Positions 46,541-57,565 of a DNA stretch of 64,000 bases are shown piece after piece. The stretch is from Diorhabda sublineata (taxonomy: Eukaryota > Arthropoda > Insecta > Coleoptera > Chrysomelidae): contig NC_079479.1 of the NCBI RefSeq assembly GCF_026230105.1, positions 14,333,734 to 14,397,733 on the forward strand, given 5' to 3'. Each line of letters begins with the position of its first letter. Positions within the stretch are counted from its first letter, which is position 1. Below the pieces are notes generated by a model that saw nothing but the letters and a program-made list of their open reading frames with translations, searched no databases and had not been told where the DNA came from. Position numbers and translations under genes: made by a program.

Positions 46541-47240
46541 ATGAAACTAAATCAAAAGTTCATTAAACCACTCAAAGGGAGGGAATCTCTCTATTCATTA
46601 AAATATACACCAAGGTTGTATTTGTCTGAAGAAGTAAACAAAGCAAAATTGCATAGAATGTACAATGAGGCTAACAAAGATCACTGTGTTGGTGGTTTCG
46701 TGAAATTTTTTATGGAAATTTCAATATTTTCTTTGGATTTACTCGAAAGCATACATGCAGCAGTTGTCTTCTACTTAATTCTGACAGACGATATTAAAGA
46801 ACTACATAAAAAGGAGAGCGAAAAGTTTTGTTCCATCCAAAGAAATTTTCGCAAAGAAGCTAGAAAAAATTAAGACGTTGAGGAACTACAAGCTAGAAAA
46901 AATGTATGATGCTGATGATGTTTGCTCAATGCTAAAACACTTCTTTGAAAATATCCTGAGCACAACAGTAAAGGACTTATTCATTGTCTATGGCTCGTGT
47001 GCAGGCGAAAACAAGAGCTTTACACAGTTTGTACATTGAAAGATTTTAGTCTGTTAAAGTGGTCTTCCCCATAAGAGGTCACCCTAATATGGAGGGAGAT
47101 AAGTCATGAGCCTTATAAACCAGAAATCGTACACTGATACTCACGATAACTGAAGGGATGTACTTAGAAACAGCAGAATCAAAACTTCATCATTCAATGA
47201 AAGTAACTGCTGTAATGAGGTAAAATTTGAAAATGGACTG
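46541..47240 (+). pseudogene. repeat-associated protein, CAGxNKS-type family, unassigned
   Basis: The first frame (46,541-46,873) reads IKPLKGRESLYSLKYTPRLY, LSEEVNKAKLHRMYNEANKD, a stretch matching 'ESHYSR..T...YLS.ELN..K.(Y/H).(M)Y...' of multicopy insect proteins. It then reads ELHKKESEKFCSIQRNFRKE, a charged helix. After a stop and frameshift, about 46,903-47,022 reads MYDADDVCSMLKHFFENILS and IVYGSCAGENKSFTQF, corresponding to the family's 'D.C.GQNKN' motif with the Asp changed to Gly. About 47,058-47,125 reads SVKVVFPIRGHPNMEGDK in a shifted frame ('FP.RGHSY...D'). These motifs suggest an RNase-H-like transposase fold, which is inference. It is divergent from the WDSR-type relic; whether the two come from one element is unknown. 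Inactive. Confidence 0.62.
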
Positions 47241-47279
47241 GTTTTTTATTTTGTGTCCACATTAAAAAGCCTCCCCCAA

Positions 47280-47855
47280 AATCAAATGATTTGTGTGAAT
47301 ATGTACTTCATTTAATTAATTTTGGTCATTGCAATAACGGATTTGTGAGCAGGTGCATTGTCAAGATGAAACAACACTTTCTTTTTAACCAAATGTGGTC
47401 GTTTTTGCTTGATTCCTTCACTGAAATGTTGCAATAAGTTCACCGTTGATGGCATTTCCTTTTTTAAGATAGTCAATGAAAATTAACTCACGCGCATAAA
47501 AAAACTGATGCTATGACCTCCCATGCAGACGGAACTGTCTTTGCCTTGTTTGGTGCCGGTTCTCCTTTTTCAGTCCATTCAGTCAATAGTTCTCGTTGAT
47601 ATACGATGCACTAGACTTTGTAAAATGCCTACTATGTCTGCACTTTCAGTAGATGATCATCGAGTACTGCTTTTTCAGCATTTCTGGAGTGGTCACCTCA
47701 TTTGGTCGACCACAGCGAAGCGATGCTGGTTCTTTACAGGTCATACGGCCTCGTTTAAACTCTGCTACCCAATATTTTACTGTTGATAACGAAGGAGAAA
47801 TCTCACCTTTCTAGGTCAGTCTAGGTACTTCTTCATATTTCAAAAACATCTTCCG
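47280..47855 (-). mobile_element. mariner transposase relic (copy H)
   Basis: Minus-strand copy closely related to C. From about 47,830 down it reads the N-terminal block (SPSLSTVKYWVAEFKRGRMT-like frames), then a linker with RPNEVTTPEM-like and AEKAVLDDHLLKVQT pieces. An internal deletion removes the MRKLCARW to first-Asp region, rejoining at EWTEKGEPAPNKAKT near 47,540-47,580. It continues with PSAWEVIAS, an IDYLKKGNAINGE-like frame, KQKRPHLVKKKVLFHLDNAP, HKSVIAMTK down to about 47,300, then N-stop. The second catalytic Asp is kept (LDNAP). The third-Asp segment is gone. No TIRs seen. Confidence 0.82.
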
Positions 47856-48795
47856 ATTTATTTATCTTAAGTAATAAAATAGTGTTAAGGTTTTTATCTC
47901 ATATCTTCAGGACTTCTTTTATATTTTCTGGTGTAAATTTCATCTTTTAGACATCCTAGTCATTTCCATTATGATCCTTGTACTGCTAACTTTATTTATA
48001 CTGTGGAAGACATTCAATTACAGTCGATTTCCTCGAAAAACAGTCACATTAATATTCTGAACTTTTGTCTTAAAGGTATAACGATCTTAAGGATATAATT
48101 GCACTGAAACTCAACTGAGGTTGACCTACTATGGCTAACGAATACGTGAATGCTTTTGAAAAGGTTGAAACAAGTTACAATCACAGTTTTTCAACATCCA
48201 AACCTGATGGTACTCGAAACAAATACAAAGAGAAGTGAAGAACTGAATTTAGTTCTACGTATTCAGTTTACTTGCCTACGACACGTGTTGGAAACTTGAT
48301 CTACTTGGATTATGACCTGAATCAACTATTTGTGAATAATTAAACATTTTCAATATAAAATGTGTTAATGTTTGATTCCCGCGTTGCGCCGACTATGTTA
48401 TTGATTACCTATATATATCATTAGTCAGAACCCGATCGGAAACAGTTATGGTTAGTTGAATTTTTTGATATTTTATGATTATTGGTGGCTTGATCTCTGT
48501 TAAGCAATATGTTTTCCATTAAATAAAGTTGTGAGATATCATAATACATGAGTTATGTAAGAGATTCAAATTAGAAGCGAAAGTTATAATGTAGAACACA
48601 ATATGATGAGGTTTCACGTGGAATTTTCAGTGAAACGTTATTTTTTTTGAATGATGCAATAATAATATGAGTTCTGAACTCAATTTTGAAATAATGTTGA
48701 AATGAATGCGTGGGTACAAAAAAACAATACGATCTGTTTATTTTAATTTGATTTTTTGCACTTCCAGGACTTGATACAAAAATATTGTGTCTGAT
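47856..48795. other. gene-free stretch
   Basis: No motif found. Confidence 0.35.
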
Positions 48796-48799
48796 TTAT

Positions 48800-49020
48800 A
48801 AGCATATAAATCAGAATGCCAGGCGCGGCTCATACCCAATGGTTAACTTTTATATGGACAACCTGTACAAATTAAAGATAGCAATGAATTTATCAATAAA
48901 TTTTTTAATAAAAAAGTAATTTTTGTTTCACACGATAAAACTTATGGCTTAGGAGACATGTATGTTTTTAGATCGTTGTCTTTGTTAAAAAAACCGTTCG
49001 CCGTAAAGATTATTTGTCTT
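48800..49020 (+). repeat. dispersed repeat family X, plus copy
   Basis: Includes 'GCCAGGCGCGGCTCATACCC' then 'AATGGTTAAC', 'GGACAACCTGTACAAATTAA', 'GGCTTAGGAGACATG' and 'AAAAAACCGTTCGCCG'. Matches the reverse copy at 42,425-42,660 over about 200 bp and the partial copy at 30,965-31,100. Confidence 0.75.
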
Positions 49021-49980
49021 AATGAGATTTTCTGCGCTATTATTTGGACCAATCTTTCACTTCCACAGTTTCCTTAAACTTTTTTACTAATTCACTGATA
49101 GTATATCTTGTTATGGGATTTCGGTTAGGATATAAATTATTAGAGCTATGAAACGTTTCTTGTTGACTTTCTTTTCAAATTTTCAAAATAATAATAAACA
49201 TTTGAAATAACAAAAATTCATTCAAATCGTACAAGTCGTTTCCGAGATAATTGAGGCGTTTCATACACAAAACTCACTCTGTACTTTATTGAATCGGTTC
49301 TTTAGTTCATAAGATTACTCGGTTAATTGATGAGGATTTTATGAGGAACTATTTCCGATGTTTTCCTTTTATCAGTATAATCTTCATGGAGTCGCGCCAA
49401 CAAACAAGAAACTTCATTTGTTTGACCCATATTATTCCTAAATCTACTTGGAATAAGATTCGCGGCGAATGGAATACATTGATACGCGGTAAAAATTTCC
49501 ATAGGGAAAATCATTTTTCAGGAGATTTGTGAATTTATCAGGAATGACACACATCTTCCAACGTTTTCACGGACCTGAAATTTTAACATGACTGAAACTC
49601 GTTTTTGTGAATAATGAACCAATAATTCTTTCGTCTTGTGAGTTTTTCTAATCGATGATTTATCACTGCCGACGACTTAATTTTTCATAAGGAATGATAC
49701 TTCACTTTTTCAACTATTTTACAATCCGCATCTTGCATGTGGACCCAAGAAATCGTGAAAATAGGGATTTAATTCTAGCTTATGTGACTTTATGAAAGGC
49801 ATTAAAACTATTTATTTTTATGCCAGAAACATATGAAACCACAAGAGCTATGTGAAAGTAAGAAGATAGTATTTGATACAAATTAAACTATTTACGTGGA
49901 CGTACATGATATTTATATACAAGTGCATGTTTTGAACATTTCTGAAACTATGCACGAGAGTGAAATTAGTATGAAAATCA
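49021..49980. other. gene-free stretch with one shared 32-bp end motif
   Basis: About 49,252-49,283 ('GAGGCGTTTCATACACAAA' then 'ACTCACTCTGTA') is nearly identical to 63,673-63,704. No coding motif. Overlapping open frames at 49,323-49,532 have no recognised family. Confidence 0.45.
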
Positions 49981-49984
49981 AATT

Positions 49985-51012
49985 ATTCAGTTTTATTTAA
50001 ATCTAAAGTGCAAACGGGGCAGGTCTTTTATCACTTAACTAATACGTCAGCAATATAATTAATTCCCTTGCAGTAGGTTCTTCCTCAGGAAATAGTATTC
50101 GACCTCGAGGGTGAGAGAAAACAAACATAAAAATAACTAAATAAAGATACAAATGAGATAAAATTACAATATACAGAATAACATCACAGTTACAAAATTA
50201 TAGGTAATATTAATAGATAATGATTAGTATCTAAATAAATAGCAAAAAATAAACCCGTATGTAGCTAAATAGAAGGGACTTTCCCATAAATATGTCCTCG
50301 AATTATTGCGGAATGTGGGAAAATATGATTTGGCAATTGGCAAGTGATTGTGCATTTTTTTTCATTGTAACATATTGAGCCCTTTCACGTATAGCCATGC
50401 AACGAACTTTTTGAAAATGGAGAGGCGTGCTTACGAATTAGTCAAACGGATTCAAAGATAAATAAGGAAGCAGAACACAGAATTTTCAATCTTTTAAAGA
50501 AGTCCCTGTTGTTTAATCCGAGTAAATACCTAACATCTTTTGTAGTTTGAAGATTCGCTCAAATTGAGTTGCACCACTCGTTCCCCAGAAGGAAAGGGCA
50601 TATCGAAGATGCGACTCAATAAGAGCATAATAAACTCTTAAGGAAATGAATGGAATTGTCCATAACAAGCACTAAGAATTTCACAGATTCAACAACGTCA
50701 ATAGTGGTGTTATTCAATAAAAGGCAGCAAAGTATTTTTATATGATAAAATTTTAGTCTTAGAAACGTTGAGACAGGGAAGATTAAAATCGCACCAGGGT
50801 TAAAGGTGATTAGGTCACTAGATATAGTCCTCGAAAGTGCCGTGAGATTAAGGTTGATCCATAAGAAACTAGTGTCTTCTGCAAAAAGACATATTTTACC
50901 ACTGATGTAGTTTATAAAAAAAGAAACAAAATAGAGCCTAGTACTGATCCTTGGGGCACTCCACATTCTATAGGCTTACAAGAAGACATCGTTGTATCAA
51001 CCATCAGTTTCT
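49985..51012 (-). mobile_element. CR1/Jockey-like LINE RT fragment to 3' end
   Basis: On the minus strand from 51,010: PIECGVPQGSVLGSILFLF (about 50,941-50,975), then INYISGKICLFAEDTSFLWI (the FADD box as FAED), NLTALSRTISSDLITF, and in shifted frames LNVSKTKI, LNNTTIDVVESVKFLVLVMD (the VKFLGxxxD block). Below that come ATSICPFLLGNEWCNSI-like and NRDFFKRLKILCSASLFIF, matching 'C.PLF..L.ILTLP.LYI(F)E'. At about 50,090-50,330, PIAKSYFPTFRNNSRTYLWE fits the last conserved stretch. A/T-rich 3' UTR follows. One catalytic Asp of the FADD pair is replaced by Glu, and several frameshifts are present. Confidence 0.82.
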
Positions 51013-51690
51013 GACTCAGTTAAAGTACTTAAATAACTCATACTCAGATGGGGTGAACAATTAATATTAAATTGCTTAGGTTAGGTTAGGTTTTAAAGAA
51101 CGACGTTAAAAATTAATCAAAAAGGCGGAATAGCTGGAAGCACCTTATGAATGGAATTTAAAATGAGAATTAAACAAAAATCATCCCTGCGCACGATTAT
51201 GTAAATTGATAATTATTGAATAAGTTTTTCGAAAAAAATTTCAAATTCGCATCAACTACATATACAAAAGAGCACAACGAATGAAATCAGTCATAAATTA
51301 GCAACAACTCGCATTCTTATATATATTAAAGAGAAGACTTGAACTTATCGATGGAAATCCGGGATGGTTGCAGCCCTCAGCTGAATTCCCAATTGTTGGA
51401 GTTGAGTTGAATTTGTTTGTGGTGTACCGGTTGAATCCTAAGGGTGTATTTGAAACTACAACCTGGTAGCTGTAGAACTGTGGGAAAAAAATAAAATGAG
51501 ACGAGAACACATATGGAAATCACGTAAGGAGGAATGAGTAGAAAGAACAGATCTGAATAAAAAGAGCTTATACTCTGATTTATATTTATTAAAATGTGAT
51601 AAAACTGGAATCTGCTCTATTCTATTCGTTAGTCACTGGTGATTGTTTATCGACTCCTCAAAAACTAGCTTGCAAACAGTGTTGCTATAC
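51013..51690. other. gene-free stretch with three TTAGG units
   Basis: 'CTTAGGTTAGGTTAGGTTTT' at about 51,075-51,094 contains three copies of the insect telomeric unit; runs this short are common away from telomeres. No coding motif. Confidence 0.4.
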
Positions 51691-51699
51691 AACGGAAAT

Positions 51700-52330
51700 A
51701 AATGCCCTTCGGTGCCGGCTGCCCATGGTTCTGATATGAAACAGACTTACTAGAAAATGAATTTTCTTCTTCAAAAAATTTAATACAGTGAACATATTTG
51801 GAAAATTCGTGGAGATTTCAAACTTATTGCTTGTGCTACAGCTTGGTTACACAAAATATTTCTGTTCCATTTACAAATGAGGGAGCAGGGATAGAAAAAG
51901 TCACAAAGTATGGTCCAGGCGTGGATCATTTACAACAGGGCAAAAGAATGTTAAAAATAATCCTTTAGTGGATCCTGACGACAAAATTCTACCATCGTCG
52001 CATATGAAACTCTGCTAGATAAAAATTTTATGAAAGCTAAAAATGGCAGTGGATTTTGGGAGGCAACAAAATAAGCTGCTAGGTCTAGCGTCTTCAGGTG
52101 TTTGTTGAGGCAACAGTGCCTTGATAGAACTCCTATTAGTATTCGTTGATTGTTCTTACTTTGACTGATACATTCAGAAGATCTACTCTGGTTATAGTTT
52201 CCCGAAAGAGTCTTTGCCTGTCTCGGATCCAGTAGGATCTGAGACGGAATACTGAATGATCTGGAAAGAGTCGCTTGGAGAAGTTTGGCGAATGTTGTTC
52301 AACATTTCTTAGTAAACCATAAAGGGGAAA
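51700..52330 (+). repeat. dispersed repeat family Y, copy 2
   Basis: The longer copy of the repeat at 31,170-31,560. It carries about 130 extra bases at 51,790-51,910 between 'AATTTAATACAG' and 'TATGGTCCAGGCG', and about 200 extra bases before 'ATACTGAATGATCTGGAAAG'. Unclassified. Confidence 0.6.
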
Positions 52331-53330
52331 ATTGCTAAGAATTAATCAACGAGCTTATGATTCCATACAAAACTTGGAATGTTATTTTTTTAATACATAT
52401 CCTGTACAATCTGGATTTTTTCTCCAAAGATTCATTCATATTGTTAAGTTATAATGAAACTTAACTCTTTTCCGTCTCATTACCGATGTTGTCATAGGTT
52501 ATTTCTTTCATATCTCAAGTTCTAGTTGAGGTAAGTTTTTCGTTTGGGTCTAAGAACAGTAGGTCAAACCCTTTTATATAAGCGAATTGGTTGGAACTGA
52601 GTAGAGTTAAACGCGTACATCCAACATGATGAGTGGTTTTTTAGGAAATATGATAGAAGATCCGTTATATAAACAGCAGTAGATGTATTTGCTTTTATAC
52701 GTTGCTATTATTATATTTGGCAGCAGCGACAGACAAGTAATTCTTGCTAATTCTTTTGTATCCATTTGGAGTGTATGAAAATCGATTATACCAATTTCTA
52801 TCAATACAAATTCACATTTTTAATGAAATAATAATGTTGATGCTATGGAAATAAGAAAATTTCGTGCAAGTATAGAATTAAATACAAAATAAGTTCTACA
52901 GAACTTGTATCGTTTTCATATTCATATATATCTGCATAATATTGATTAAAAAATTTCACTATCATCTTTTCGTTCGCAATTGTCGATAATCACAATAAAC
53001 CTATTATTTAATATCTGTTCAAACTATTGGACCAAGTATAACTTTTAATGACATGCCATTTGTACAGTACATGTACCAAATTACAAACAGTTAAATTAGA
53101 TATTGGTCAATAGCTCCCCAATTCTATACATAGTTGCCAGATACTCGATTCGGATAACAAATTGAGAGAATTCGTTTTGGAACTGGAGCCGTATCATCTA
53201 CCATTTTCTTCACAGTCAGTTTCTGAAGTCAAATTTCTTTTATCAAATTACCAAACAAATTTGTTATAATTGAAATGACAAGGAAACTAAAAATATGGAT
53301 GGTAACAGAATTGACACACCTTTACTAATA
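52331..53330. other. gene-free stretch
   Basis: 'ACATATCCTGTACAATCTGG' near 52,396 resembles the ATATCCTGCACTCTCATCTGG-type string at 31,552 after repeat Y, so repeat Y may extend to about 52,430. Otherwise nothing recognised. Confidence 0.35.
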
Positions 53331-53339
53331 AAACATGTT

Positions 53340-53990
53340 TGATTTTATTGTTTTCGAAGATGGTTTATACAGTACACTTGATAATGGGAAATGTGTTATC
53401 AAGATAATCTCCATTTTCTATTCTTCCGTCTATTGCGATGTTAAGCAGAATCTTTGTACAGGAAGCAACTTTCTTAACCCATCCTGTGTCAAAATTTTGA
53501 CATTCTATCAAAAACCTTCTTGAACATCACATGCACTGCATCGATTGTTAATCTGCTAACTTAAAAACCTTGCTGATATTTTCCGAATTTCTCCCTTTTT
53601 CAAAACTGGAACGATCGGTCCCAAATTTCATTTTGTGGTCATTTTTCCTTGATAATGTCGTAGTTTTTGTTATTAAACTGTTTTCTCTATTCTTCATTAA
53701 ATCATATGTGATTTGATCTAGTTCTTTGTTTCAGCTGGCTAACTATCTCGAGATATTTTTCGTATGATTGTGCCTCTTAACCTCTTTATCGTTTTTACCT
53801 TACAAGACTCGTTTCTCTTTCATTGTATACATCTACTTGTTTATCAGGCTGAAGATTTTCTTGCAATATCTAAAGATTTTTCAGTCCTTGTCTTTTTAAA
53901 TATGATCTTGTCCTGAGGAAATATCTTTTATCTCTTCTATGAATCGACTTTTGAACCATTTCATTTCAATTATTGTGTTAGTATATTGAA
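53340..53990 (-). mobile_element. LINE RT fragment (third type)
   Basis: On the minus strand: LDQITYDLMKNRE at about 53,690-53,730 (the 'GPD.I.YDL.K..' RT start), KNYDIIKEKWPQNEIW-like frames ('L..II..IW....IP..W'), a degraded 'FKKGD' region, then near 53,505-53,560 RLTIDAVHVMFKKVFDRM. The last matches '(RS)TIDAVHV.RQ..EK', the segment between the GFR motif and the first catalytic Asp. It has no downstream FADD box. It differs from the other LINEs here in the TIDAVHV motif. Stops throughout. Confidence 0.5.
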
Positions 53991-54484
53991 ATTGATTTAA
54001 AATAAAAATATACAACTAAAAACGGATACAGTTTCTTTCCTATAACCTTTACAAATGTTTGAAATATGTGAACCAACTGACGCTTTAACTCAATAAGTTC
54101 AGACAATTCCGCAAATTTGACAATCCTGGTTTTATCCTAGTCAAGTGACCCAATTTCTGAAATTTTCGATTCAGATGCTGCTACGATTGAATCCAGTTTA
54201 TTGGAATGAGAGTTCATTGGAAATTTACATAAAGGGGATTTACCGAAATATTCGGAATCAGACCACTCCAAATGTATTGATGTGAACAACTATTCGATGC
54301 AATTCATGGCGAGGCGTAACGTGCCAATTTTTAACGAACTGCGAATATTCAAACGATGAAGAACTCGTAGTTAGATGATAAATAAAACCTCAACAATTCT
54401 TTGATCACGTACATTTTCAAAGTATAACGAATTTAGGTAATTTTTAGTCCGTATCATTTCGCTTTCAATTCGATAAAAAGAGAG

Positions 54485-55350
54485 AAAATAAGAGAAGAAC
54501 TAGAAAAACAAGGAATTAGGAATTAGAAAAATTAATATAAATAATACCAAATAAGAGTGATATTAAAGTGAGATTTCAAGGCACAACATCAGAGAAGACG
54601 CACACAAATAAAGGCGTCAAACAGGGAGAAACGCAGAATTACAAAATAAGAACTTTAGAACAGACAAAACAAAGATAGTGGCCTTCGCAGATGATGTAAC
54701 TATAATAACACATGGACTTAGGGTATTAATAAAAGAAATTAACAGCTTGGAAAAAGAAGCAAGGAATTACGAGCTGAAAATAAATACAGAAAAACGAAAT
54801 ATATGGAAATAGGGAGAAAACTAGACCCAAAGAAGATCGGTAATCACGTATGCGATGGAAACAACAGTAATTAACAAAAGAGAAGAAGAAGAACTTGAAA
54901 GAACCGAAAGAAAGCTAATGAGAACTATTACAGAATGGAAGAAGAAGAGCAATGAAAAACGAAGAGATAGAGAAAGAGCTCACAAAGGAAAATATAGTGA
55001 GATACAAAATACCACAACGACTCAACTGATCTGGGTATATAATGAGAATAAAACGAATTGAAATGATCAAAAGAATAACGCAATGGACCCCATTGTAGGA
55101 GAAAAGGCAGGCCGAGAAAGACTTGGAGAAACTAAATACTGAAGGAAGACATATGAGCTTTTAATATAGATAACTGGAGGGCAAAATTCCAGAAACCGAA
55201 AGGAATGGAAATAGTAACAACAGCAGCAAATACAAACGATAAACTATGGAGACAACAAAAATAGAAAACGAGGAATTATCCACTTCAAAAAAGGATTTTT
55301 AAGCGCTAAAAGCGATAGCCATAATCCAAAGGCTTGATGATGATGATGGA
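54485..55350 (+). mobile_element. LINE 3' half (family L1w, second copy)
   Basis: About 54,560-54,640 reads NTKSDIKVRFQGTTSEKTHT then NKGVKQGE, the 'GV(R)QG' motif. About 54,655-54,780 reads TDKTKIVAFADDVTIITHG, keeping an intact catalytic FADD, then INSLEKEARNYELKINTEK. About 54,843-55,000 gives VITYAMETTVINKREEEELE, RTERKLMRTITEWKKKSNEK. The YKT segment just before is lost by a deletion at 54,835. The 3' end carries 'AGCGCTAAAAGCGATAGCC' and GCTTGATGATGATGATGG, shared with 24,540-25,435. It is one of the less decayed LINEs (intact FADD), but frameshifted. Confidence 0.82.
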
Positions 55351-56630
55351 TCAATGAACTTTTGTAACCTAAAGTATTACAATTCAATGGAATGCTGTGC
55401 AAACTTGATGATGAATTACATCATTAATTAATCCTCCCTCGTAAAACTTCGACCACGTAAATTAAGTTTAATCAGAAAAGAAACTAGAAATTTTTTATTG
55501 CTAAATTAGGCGAATAAGATAGAAGTTCAATGAGAGTTATATAATTTTAAAGTTGAATTATACTGAGCAATATTTACTCGCCAATGATGAATAGAAATTA
55601 GAGTAGGATGACTCATTCGAAAATACCTATTCAAGAAAACGTTAAACATGATCAGTTTTTTCTGAATTAGGACCTAGCTGGCTCCAAATTGAAAAACTCA
55701 ACCTTAAAATGAAAACATTTTCCATAAGGCGGTGTTTATGGAAACCAATTGTAATGACAAAAAGTATTTTAGGTATTATATTTTTTGAATAATTTTAAGT
55801 TATTTGGATTATATGACTGTTGCTATTCATATTCAAAGTTTGTATCTATCGCCTGAAAGATATTCATAAGTTACTCATTGGTTTCTCTTTAAAAAAAATT
55901 ATAATAATAATGAAATATCAAAATTCAATGGAATTGATGAAATGAGTAGCGGTGACGACATGAAATTGCTTACTAATTCATTCGATTAACGTATATTATA
56001 GCTATATGAAATAACGATACGGGTCGAATCGATACTGGCCAGTTTGAGCCAGATGAAGAATTTCCCAATGGAAACTCAAACAGTTTCATCAAAAAAATTT
56101 GATTGACATTCATCTTTGAGTCCAGCTCTGTCTACTATATCTATGTTAACAAATAAAACTGCGTACTTCCGTGGCATATCTTCGGTTTACCACCAATGTT
56201 GCTTTTGTGGAGTTTCGTGGATCAGTACAAGCCTCTTCCGATAAGTGAGAATATTATAAAAAGTTCGTAATGCGGTACATGTTCTTATATAAAAAATAGA
56301 GTGCTTTGTAACATATTTTATACTTTAGTCACAAATTTTCAACTTGTTGCTTCGATCTAATTCATTTTAGTAGAGCTTCAACGATCATTTAGTCAAATTA
56401 TTTTGGGAAATGTCAAATTGAGTTAGTTAGAAAGTCTCATCCACAATAAAAAACTCTGTTTTCGTTGTTTCGCTGGAGACGAGAATCATTAGAAGATAAT
56501 TTATGTGCTGAAGACTACTGAAAAATATTGAATTATTAGAATAATTTATTCAAAGTGACCAAGTACTAGAAATAATTTAATTGCAGCACTAAACAGCATT
56601 TCAAAAAAAAATCCTACATGAGTATTTAAA
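55351..56630. other. gene-free stretch
   Basis: About 56,040-56,270 is a moderately open plus frame (EPDEEFPNGNSNS...) with no recognised family. No other structure. Confidence 0.35.
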
Positions 56631-56633
56631 TAT

Positions 56634-57010
56634 TGTTACGTACGTGTCTCCGCCCTAGAACCGGCACTGCCTAGATGTGGTGTAACTTCATGAAAACCAT
56701 GGAATTCGTTTGATGTTTGTTTTTTATATCCGTTTTTATAGCAAGTGGTTTATTTACATAGTTTCCTTGTAGAGTTAGTAAGAACTTAGTTTGGATATAT
56801 AAGCGGGTTCGTTTACTACAGTTTATAATTAATAGTCGTAGTGAAAAAGTGTAATGGAAGAATATAAATGAATTTTTGTTAGTTAAGTGATAGTGATAAG
56901 TAAATTATTATAAGATAGTTGTGTGTAGTGTATAGTATCTGAATAAATCAAGAACGTAAGAGACAGTGTTTATTAAGTGATCCCACGAATAGAAATCGTA
57001 TAAATAAGAC
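56634..57010 (+). mobile_element. solo LTR-like repeat (copy B)
   Basis: Begins TGTTACGTACGTG, the TG-start common to LTRs. 'GGATATATAAGCGGG' at about 56,793-56,807 looks like a TATA box, with 'GAATAAATC' (polyadenylation signal) at about 56,941, followed by 'AAGAGACAGTGTTTATT'. It aligns with 10,575-10,950 over most of its length. No flanking gag-pol, consistent with LTR-LTR recombination leaving a solo LTR. Exact right end uncertain. Confidence 0.65.
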
Positions 57011-57129
57011 AAAAATTAGTTCAAAGTGAGTGCTTAAGAGTGTCGAGAAGAATTTTCTGAGCAATCTTTAGAACTTTACCTCGAAGACCAATAAAGTGTA
57101 ATTCAATCAATTATAACGGGTAATGAAAG

Positions 57130-57565
57130 TATCTATAGTCTTTTAACATGAACTGATATCCAAAAGAGTTTCCATGAAGTGGTATAGGAATGGGGAGCCC
57201 TTTCCAAAAAAAGGAAAGGTCATAAAAATACCAAAAAAAGAGATGACTACAATATTTTGAAACTGCGAGGAGTCGTTAACGTGGTATATTACTTTGACTT
57301 GCTAAGTCAGCTTCGTCAAAAAAGCTTGGTAAGATCACCCGAGGTATGTGCTTGCTTCATGACAATGCTTCAGTTCAGACTGCTTCCTTTTCCAATGCTA
57401 CTTTACTGCAATTTGACGTTACAGATAACTTAAGTTAAGAAGTAAAATATTTGACAACAACGATGAAATCGAATAGGCGATATACGACAACGTCATATAT
57501 TAATAGTGGCGTGGAAGGTTTAGTAAAAAAGGGAGAATAAATTGAAAAATAATATCAATTATTTG
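57130..57565 (+). mobile_element. mariner-like transposase C-terminal relic (copy I)
   Basis: About 57,270-57,300 reads VNVVYYFDLLSQLRQKSL, matching '(G)xTVNSxYYxDLLxQLRxxI'. About 57,340-57,400 reads PEVCAC and, in a shifted frame, HDNASVQTASFSNATLLQFD, with the second catalytic Asp in HDNA. About 57,440-57,545 reads EVKYLTTTMKSN or NDEIE-like frames, then SGVEGLVKKGE, the terminal '(G)(V/I)(E)(A/G)L..R.EKCI'. The DLAPxDFxLF block is deleted. It belongs to a different subfamily from the other mariners here (DLLSQLR, HDNASVHTA type). Confidence 0.72.
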
